12,185 nt of DNA, from contig UQVN01000081.1 in the NCBI GenBank assembly GCA_900544525.1, positions 1 through 12,185 on the forward strand. The letters are read 5' to 3'. Below, one piece after another: positions 7,121 to 12,185 of this stretch (the stretch's first letter is position 1; every line of letters starts with the position of its first letter). Under the pieces are notes generated by a model that was not told the origin of the DNA, made no database searches, and saw nothing but the letters and a program-made list of their open reading frames with translations. Source of the stretch: an uncultured Eubacteriales bacterium (lineage in GTDB: Bacteria > Bacillota > Clostridia > Lachnospirales > Lachnospiraceae). A program made the translations under genes and the position numbers.

Positions 7121-7151
7121 TATCGGAAAACTGAGCCAAGGAGGTAGTCCA

Positions 7152-8543
7152 GTGAAGGCGAATAAGAATAAAATAAAAGAATTTCAAACAGAATATACAG
7201 TGATAAACGGGTTAACAAAAGGGGACGTATTTACAAAACTATCAGCCGTTATTCTTGGAGCAGGAAACTTTGCAAGAAAAGAATTTGTAAAAGGAATTTT
7301 ATTCTTGCTTACAGAGGTAATTTTTATTGCCGTGATGGTCGTATTTGGTGCACATTCTCTTGCCATGCTTCCATCTCTTGGAACAAAGGAAACTGGGGAA
7401 GTATTTAATGAAGCATCTGGTATTTATGAATATGTACAAGGGGATAATTCCATGCTCATCTTGCTCTATGGTGTCATTACATTTTTTATGATAGGGGCTT
7501 TTATTATAGTTTGGAGAGCAGCAATTAAATCCGCTTATAAGGCCCAGTGTAAAAAAGAACGTGGAGAAGTAATTCCAACATTTCGTCAAGAAATTAGTAC
7601 CTATTTTGATACAAACCTTCATAAGACATTATTATTCCTTCCAGTTATGGGAATTTTAATTTTTACAATTATGCCATTGATTTTCATGATCAGCATGGCG
7701 TTTACCAATTATGATCGGGATCATCAACCACCTGGAAAATTGTTTGATTGGGTTGGTCTTGTAAACTTTGGTAAAGTACTTGATTTTACAAGTGATCTCG
7801 GTAAAACATTCTGGCCAGTGCTTGGATGGACGATTGTATGGGCAATTTTTGCTACTTTCCTAAACTATATTTTTGGTATGGTATTAGCTCTTGTCATCAA
7901 TCGAAAAGAAACAAAATTTAAAAGCTTTTGGCGTTTTGGATTCGTATTATCTATTGCGGTACCATCTTTTGTTACGCTTTTGATTATGAATCAGATGTTA
8001 CAACCAAATGGTGCGATTAATGTATTATTGCGACAGATAGGCTTAATAGGAATGCATGATTCGCTACCGTTTTTAACAAATGTAACATGGGCAAGGGTAA
8101 CCGTTATTGTCATTAACTTATGGGTTGGTATTCCATATACAATGCTTACTATGACAGGAATTTTACAAAATATACCAAGTGATTTATACGAAGCGGCAAA
8201 AATTGATGGTGCTAACGCTATGACGATTTTTTGGAAAATTACAATTCCTTATATGTTATTTGTAACGGCTCCAAGTTTAATCACAACTTTTGTTGGTAAC
8301 ATCAATAACTTCAATGTTATTTACTTGTTAACAGGTGGTGCTCCATCAACCATGTCTTATTATAAGATGACAGCTGGTAAGACAGACCTATTAGTAACAT
8401 GGCTTTACAAGTTAACGATTGAAAACAAAGACTATTCCTTCGGTGCGGTTATCGGTATTTTAGTATTTGTGATTACAGCAACATCTTCTCTTATCGTATA
8501 TAGACGTACCGCAGCTTATAAAAACGAGGAGGGATTCCAATAA
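7152..8543 (+). CDS. malF: Maltodextrin ABC transporter permease, MalF type
   Basis: 463 residues starting with GTG, chosen because AAGGAGG (7138-7144) lies seven bases upstream. Eight membrane segments are visible, at about 49-68, 100-121, 159-184, 223-249, 262-283, 315-338, 367-393 and 430-450. The first two belong to the N-terminal extension typical of MalF/MdxF-type subunits, so the length is normal for this branch. The cytoplasmic EAA loop, EAAKIDGANAMTIFWKITIP (347-366), is the docking site for the ATPase. Together with MalG it forms the channel for sugar released by MalE. The stop codon overlaps the malG start by one base (TAATG), which indicates translational coupling. No ATPase gene is nearby; Firmicutes commonly supply a shared MsmX-type ATPase from another locus. 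The sugar assigned is inferred from context. Confidence 0.9.
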   Translation: MKANKNKIKEFQTEYTVINGLTKGDVFTKLSAVILGAGNFARKEFVKGILFLLTEVIFIAVMVVFGAHSLAMLPSLGTKETGEVFNEASGIYEYVQGDNSMLILLYGVITFFMIGAFIIVWRAAIKSAYKAQCKKERGEVIPTFRQEISTYFDTNLHKTLLFLPVMGILIFTIMPLIFMISMAFTNYDRDHQPPGKLFDWVGLVNFGKVLDFTSDLGKTFWPVLGWTIVWAIFATFLNYIFGMVLALVINRKETKFKSFWRFGFVLSIAVPSFVTLLIMNQMLQPNGAINVLLRQIGLIGMHDSLPFLTNVTWARVTVIVINLWVGIPYTMLTMTGILQNIPSDLYEAAKIDGANAMTIFWKITIPYMLFVTAPSLITTFVGNINNFNVIYLLTGGAPSTMSYYKMTAGKTDLLVTWLYKLTIENKDYSFGAVIGILVFVITATSSLIVYRRTAAYKNEEGFQ

Positions 8544-9388
8544 TGAAGAAAAAAACAATAACCAATCTTATCATTCATCTTATATTGGCGATTTTAGTTG
8601 TTATTTGGGTACTTCCAATTATCTGGATTGTATTGATTTCTTTCCGTGAAGAACAAGGTGCTTATACAACAACATTCCTTCCAACCGCATATACGATTGA
8701 TAACTATGTTCGTCTCTTTAAAGAGAGAGATGTATTTAACTTTCCACTTTGGTTTGCAAATACATTTATCGTATCTTGCTTTAGTTGTGTGATTGCAACC
8801 TTTTATACATTAGCAGTTTCTTATAGTATGTCCAGAATGCGATTTAAGATGAGAAAACCGTTTATGAACATTGCGTTAATTCTTGGTATGTTCCCAGGAT
8901 TTATGTCTATGATCGCTGTTTACTATATTTTAAAAGGTGTTGGACTTACAGATGGTTACTTAAAATTAGTGGCATTAGTGCTTGTATATTCTGGTAGTGC
9001 AGGGCTTGGATTTTATGTGGCAAAAGGGTTCTTTGATACGATTCCAAAAGCCATTGATGAGGCGGCATGTATTGATGGCTGTACAAGATGGCAGATTTTT
9101 ACAAAGATTACCATTCCACTTTCAAGACCAATTATTGTTCAAACAGTATTAAGCGCATTTATGGCACCATGGGTAGACTTTATTTTTGCAAAAGTTATTA
9201 CAGGTGGAGAGCCAAAATACTATACGGTGGCCATCGGCTTGTGGAATATGTTGACAAAAGAAAATATTACACAATATTATACAAGATTTGCAGCAGGGGC
9301 CGTTATTGTATCGATCCCAATTGCAATTCTCTTTATGAAGATGCAAAGCTGTTATATGGAAAGCAACGCTGGAGCGGTAAAAGGTTAA
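8543..9388 (+). CDS. malG: Maltodextrin ABC transporter permease, MalG type
   Basis: 281 residues, normal for MalG. Six membrane segments are visible, beginning with one at about residues 8-34 and ending with one at about 251-272. The EAA loop reads EAACIDGCTRWQIFTKITIP (173-192), with two cysteines where other family members often have Ala or Ser. PWVDFIFAKVI is also a MalG-type motif. The ribosome binding site GAGGAGGG (8526-8533) lies within the end of malF, and the start overlaps the malF stop by one base, so the two subunits should be made in equal amounts. It pairs with MalF to form the sugar channel. No terminator follows; the next gene, a second binding lipoprotein, starts 94 bases on. 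Confidence 0.92.
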   Translation: MKKKTITNLIIHLILAILVVIWVLPIIWIVLISFREEQGAYTTTFLPTAYTIDNYVRLFKERDVFNFPLWFANTFIVSCFSCVIATFYTLAVSYSMSRMRFKMRKPFMNIALILGMFPGFMSMIAVYYILKGVGLTDGYLKLVALVLVYSGSAGLGFYVAKGFFDTIPKAIDEAACIDGCTRWQIFTKITIPLSRPIIVQTVLSAFMAPWVDFIFAKVITGGEPKYYTVAIGLWNMLTKENITQYYTRFAAGAVIVSIPIAILFMKMQSCYMESNAGAVKG

Positions 9389-9409
9389 GGAATAAAAGAG
9401 ACAATCCAG

Positions 9410-9438
9410 TTGCAAGTTATAGAAAAAACCGATATATT
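9410..9438 (+). promoter_or_regulatory. Candidate internal promoter for the second binding-protein gene
   Basis: TTGCAA (9410-9415, 4 of 6) and TATATT (9433-9438, 5 of 6) are separated by exactly 17 bases, in the gap after malG. Transcription would start near 9445 and give a leader of about 38 bases. Since no terminator follows malG, this would add to rather than replace read-through. Confidence 0.45.
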
Positions 9439-9482
9439 GTAAATAGATGTTAAAGGCTCAAGAGGGAAAGGAGACGGATGGC

Positions 9483-11180
9483 ATGATAAAATATTTGGGA
9501 AAGAAAATAATGGCGATTGGATTGTCTCTTGTTCTTTGTTGTACAGGGTGTAATAAAGAGTATTTATCCTCTTCCGATAGTAGAGATTCTTTATTAACTT
9601 CCTCCATGGACAAAAGGATGAAAAAAGCATCAAAAGAGCCGTTTGGAAGATATCCAGAAACGATTACATATACACTGGGGAAAATATCAAATTCCGATAA
9701 TGCTGGAATGCCAGAAGGAGATACTTTTGAGGATAATGCATATACACGGTATTTAAAACAACAGTTAAATATTCAAAATGAAGATGTTTTTAGTGGAAGT
9801 GGTTCCGATTATAAAAGCATGGTAATTATGGCAATTACATCGGGAGAAATTCCAGATATTATGGTATTAGAAGACTATGAATATTTAAAAATATTAGTAG
9901 AGAAAGATATGATTGAAGATCTTACGCCGTACTATGAACAATGTGCTAGTGATCGAATCAAAGAAATTTATAGTAGTTATGGAAGTGACTATTTTAATGA
10001 AGTGACCTTTGATGGAAAGATGATGGCATTTCCTGAGACGCTTATTGACAGCGGACCAAATGTTTTATGGCTTCGCTATGATTGGTTAGAAGAATTGAAT
10101 CTTGAAGAACCAAAGACTATAAAAGATGTAGAAAATATTGCAAAGCAATTTAAAGAGCATGATATGAGTGGCACTGGTGAAACAATAGGGCTTCCTATGA
10201 CAACGGATATTTCCAGTGACTACATTGCTTCTATGAGTATTTTATTTGCCTCAAAAGGTAGTTATTTAAGAAGCTGGATTAAAAAAGATGGAAGTTACCA
10301 GTATGGTTCTGTTCAACCAGAGGCAAAAGAAGGGCTAAAAGAGTTAAGAAGGCTATATAAAGAGGGAACTTTAGATAATCAATTTTTATTTCGAGCTGAT
10401 AATAATATTGAAGAGCTAATTAAGGACGGAAAATGTGGGATTTTCTTTGGAGAATGGTGGAGTGGCGACAATCCTTTAATGCAAGCAAGAAGTAAAAATA
10501 AAGATGCCGATTGGCGACCTTATTTAATTGAGACGGATTCGGATGGAAAGACAAGCTATGTGCAACAAAATCCAGTGGGAAAATATGTTGTTGTAAGAAA
10601 AGGATTTGAATATCCAGAGATTGTTATTAAAATGCACAATGTGTTGTTTAATAAATTACAACAAGATGATTCCCAATTAAATGAAATTGCACAATATTAT
10701 AAAAGGAATGTGGATCCAACAGCGAGACCATGTAGTATTAATGTGGATTATGAAAATGCATTAGAACGATCTTATGAAAATATTCAAGGGGCTTTAACAG
10801 GTGAGGTTGATCCACAATCGTTAGAGCTTATGAACTATTCTTATTACAAAGCATGCAAGCGTTATATGGAAAAGGGAAAGGAAGCATCTGATGCGGATTG
10901 GGCAGCTTATATTACGCGAATTGTCGCTTGTTCTCTCCTTCAAGAGGATAAGGTTAAGAAGGTAGATACTTATTATTTAGGAGAGAATACAAAGACAATG
11001 GAGAAAGAATGGGAGTCATTGATGGCTTTAGAAAAAGAGACTTATTTGAGCATTATTACAGGAGAAAAGCCACTCTCTTATTTTGATACTTTTGTAAAGC
11101 AGTGGAAAGCAAATGGTGGGGAGCAAATTACAAAAGAAGTAAATCAAATGTATCAGGAAAAGCATTCGTTTTCCCTGTGA
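9483..11180 (+). CDS. Large extracellular solute-binding lipoprotein, LplA/aldouronate-type
   Basis: 565 residues. The start at 9483 is preferred because AAAGGAG (9467-9473) is nine bases upstream and it gives a compact signal peptide; an in-frame ATG at 9447 would add 12 hydrophilic residues. After the basic KYLGKK and a hydrophobic core, the probable lipidated residue is Cys23 in CCTGC, a lipobox with Cys rather than Leu at -3. The mature protein resembles the larger binding proteins of the LplA/YtcQ group: ITYTLGKISNSDN, TRYLKQQLNI, SGEIPDIMVLEDYEYL, VLWLRYDWLEELNL and GIFFGEWW. These usually work with LplB/YtcP-type permeases, none of which is here. It could feed the MalFG channel with another glycan, serve permeases elsewhere, or act as a sensor. 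It lies between malG and malQ and ends at a strong terminator. Confidence 0.8.
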   Translation: MIKYLGKKIMAIGLSLVLCCTGCNKEYLSSSDSRDSLLTSSMDKRMKKASKEPFGRYPETITYTLGKISNSDNAGMPEGDTFEDNAYTRYLKQQLNIQNEDVFSGSGSDYKSMVIMAITSGEIPDIMVLEDYEYLKILVEKDMIEDLTPYYEQCASDRIKEIYSSYGSDYFNEVTFDGKMMAFPETLIDSGPNVLWLRYDWLEELNLEEPKTIKDVENIAKQFKEHDMSGTGETIGLPMTTDISSDYIASMSILFASKGSYLRSWIKKDGSYQYGSVQPEAKEGLKELRRLYKEGTLDNQFLFRADNNIEELIKDGKCGIFFGEWWSGDNPLMQARSKNKDADWRPYLIETDSDGKTSYVQQNPVGKYVVVRKGFEYPEIVIKMHNVLFNKLQQDDSQLNEIAQYYKRNVDPTARPCSINVDYENALERSYENIQGALTGEVDPQSLELMNYSYYKACKRYMEKGKEASDADWAAYITRIVACSLLQEDKVKKVDTYYLGENTKTMEKEWESLMALEKETYLSIITGEKPLSYFDTFVKQWKANGGEQITKEVNQMYQEKHSFSL

Positions 11181-11183
11181 AAG

Positions 11184-11213
11184 AACCGCGGGGCAAGAGT
11201 CCTGCGGTTTTTT
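11184..11213 (+). terminator. Intrinsic terminator of the mal transporter unit
   Basis: AACCGCGGGG (11184-11193) pairs with TCCTGCGGTT (11200-11209), giving a 10-bp GC-rich stem with two G-U pairs and a 6-base loop, followed by a T-tract through 11213. It begins three bases after the preceding stop codon and separates the transporter unit from malQ. Confidence 0.9.
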
Positions 11214-11253
11214 ATATGATAGCAGATTTCGTTTCCGAATGGATAAAAAAAGC

Positions 11254-11295
11254 TATATATAAACACAGCTCAACAATAAAAGATGATTGCTGTGT
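11254..11295 (+). promoter_or_regulatory. malQ upstream region: weak -10-like sequence and a leader hairpin
   Basis: TATATATAAA (11254-11263) could serve as a -10 region, although no good -35 is found 17 bases upstream. Directly after it, ACACAGC (11263-11269) pairs perfectly with GCTGTGT (11289-11295) across 19 bases; an alternative fold pairs CAAT with ATTG inside with a bulge. No T-run follows, so it is not a terminator. It could be a leader structure or an operator beside the promoter. Confidence 0.35.
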
Positions 11296-11336
11296 CCTAA
11301 AATAAAAAAGGAAAGAGAAAGGATAGGAGAAACGAT

Positions 11337-12185
11337 ATGAGAAAAACAGGTGTATTATTACCAGTGGCATCTTTGCCATCCAATTATGGAATTGGAGATT
11401 TTGGGAGTTTTGCGTACGAATTTATTGATATTAGCGTGGAGATGGGAATGAAAATATGGCAGATACTTCCATTGAATCCCCTTGGATATGGAAATTCTCC
11501 TTATCAGCCATATTCTTCTTTTGCAGGGGATGAACTTTATATTAGTTTAGAGAAATTGCAAGAAAAAGGATTGTTAAAAGAAATACCAGCTCCATTTCAT
11601 AAAGAAGCTACGAGTATTGATTATAGTGAAGTAAGGGCGTATAAAGAACCTTCCTTAAAAGAAGCGTTTCACAATTTTGTGCCAGATAAAGAGTATGAAC
11701 AATTTGCGTCTATGGAATGGGTAAAACAATATGCCGTTTTTATCACGTTAAAGAAAGAAAATGGATTGAAATGTTGGAATGAGTGGAAAGCAGAACATCA
11801 GACATGGATTATTGATCAGAAATTGGATTTGACACCTTTTGAAGAAGCAATTGCTTATGAAAAGTTTGTGCAATATATGTTCTATTGCCAATGGAAGGAA
11901 TTAAAGGCTTATGCTAATGAAAAGGGAATTGAGATTATGGGAGATATTCCTTTCTATGTAGGAATTGACTCTTTAGATGTATGGGCAAATCAAAAATGTT
12001 TCTTGCTTGATAAATCTCGCCCTACTTATATTGCAGGTGTGCCACCAGATTATTTTAGCGAAGTTGGTCAGCGCTGGGGAAATCCAATTTATAATTGGGA
12101 GTATTTAGAGGAAACAAACTTTAAGTTTTGGCTGGATCGCATTGGATATAATAAAAATTTATATGATATTATTCGTATTGATCAT
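11337..12185 (+). CDS. malQ: 4-alpha-glucanotransferase (amylomaltase), 3' end outside the window
   Basis: 283 codons are present and the frame stays open to the last base, so the gene is truncated only by the window edge; the family is usually about 490-500 residues. AGGAG (11325-11329) lies seven bases before the ATG. Glycoside hydrolase family 77 motifs are clear: TGVLLPVASLPSNYGIGDFG at the N-terminus, WQILPLNPLG, NSPYQPYSSFAG, EIMGDIPFYVG, VWANQ, GVPPDYFS and GQRWGNPIYNW. The last residues are RIDH, whose Asp282 matches the family's catalytic nucleophile. The enzyme transfers malto-oligosaccharide segments between chains in the cytoplasm and releases glucose, which fits uptake by the MalEFG transporter encoded upstream. 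It is separated from the transporter genes by a terminator, so it is probably a separate transcription unit under the same control. Confidence 0.95.
   Translation, partial: MRKTGVLLPVASLPSNYGIGDFGSFAYEFIDISVEMGMKIWQILPLNPLGYGNSPYQPYSSFAGDELYISLEKLQEKGLLKEIPAPFHKEATSIDYSEVRAYKEPSLKEAFHNFVPDKEYEQFASMEWVKQYAVFITLKKENGLKCWNEWKAEHQTWIIDQKLDLTPFEEAIAYEKFVQYMFYCQWKELKAYANEKGIEIMGDIPFYVGIDSLDVWANQKCFLLDKSRPTYIAGVPPDYFSEVGQRWGNPIYNWEYLEETNFKFWLDRIGYNKNLYDIIRIDH

Noticed and set aside
9088..9453. Plus-strand open frame of 121 codons overlapping the end of malG
   Set aside because: It is an out-of-frame shadow of malG; the malG frame encodes clear membrane segments and the EAA motif.
11102..11305. Plus-strand open frame of 67 codons after the second lipoprotein
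   Set aside because: It overlaps the lipoprotein gene in another frame, runs through the terminator stem at 11184-11213, and lacks a good start signal.

Overview
The window looks like low-GC chromosomal DNA of an anaerobic Firmicute, most likely a clostridial species of the Lachnospiraceae type. This is inferred from the AT-rich, AGA/GGA/TTA-heavy codon use, strong AGGAGG ribosome binding sites, lipoprotein signals of the 'LAGCGGSGNS' style, and a MalEFG transporter with no ATPase gene beside it. Every credible gene is on the + strand. I see no tRNA, rRNA, CRISPR array, insertion sequence or phage gene.

Left part (1-5500). A strong predicted promoter (64-92) drives a large cytoplasmic transglutaminase-fold protein (143-2749). 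It has an intact Cys/His catalytic domain, a second copy of the fold that has lost the cysteine, and a thioredoxin-like C-terminus without CxxC. A DeoR-family sugar-type regulator (2802-3563) and a CutC-family TIM-barrel protein (3583-4338) follow with short gaps and no terminator, so the three may form one operon. A cysteine synthase gene, cysK (4467-5405), comes next with its own candidate promoter and ends at a clear intrinsic terminator (5453-5493).

Right part (5500-12185). This is a maltodextrin uptake and processing locus: a maltose/maltodextrin-binding lipoprotein (malE), two permease subunits (malF, malG), a second and unrelated large solute-binding lipoprotein of the LplA/aldouronate type, a terminator, and the start of 4-alpha-glucanotransferase (malQ). 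The window cuts malQ off just after its predicted catalytic aspartate. A long hairpin lies between malE and malF, where it could keep binding-protein mRNA in excess over permease mRNA. The transporter presumably brings in malto-oligosaccharides, which MalQ disproportionates in the cytoplasm; the energising ATPase is presumably a shared MsmX-type protein encoded elsewhere.

Most of the content is recognisable. The least explained items are the double-transglutaminase protein and its link to deoR-cutC, the orphan LplA-type binding protein inside a mal operon, and the non-coding structures between the mal genes. I found no convincing evidence for an entirely new system.
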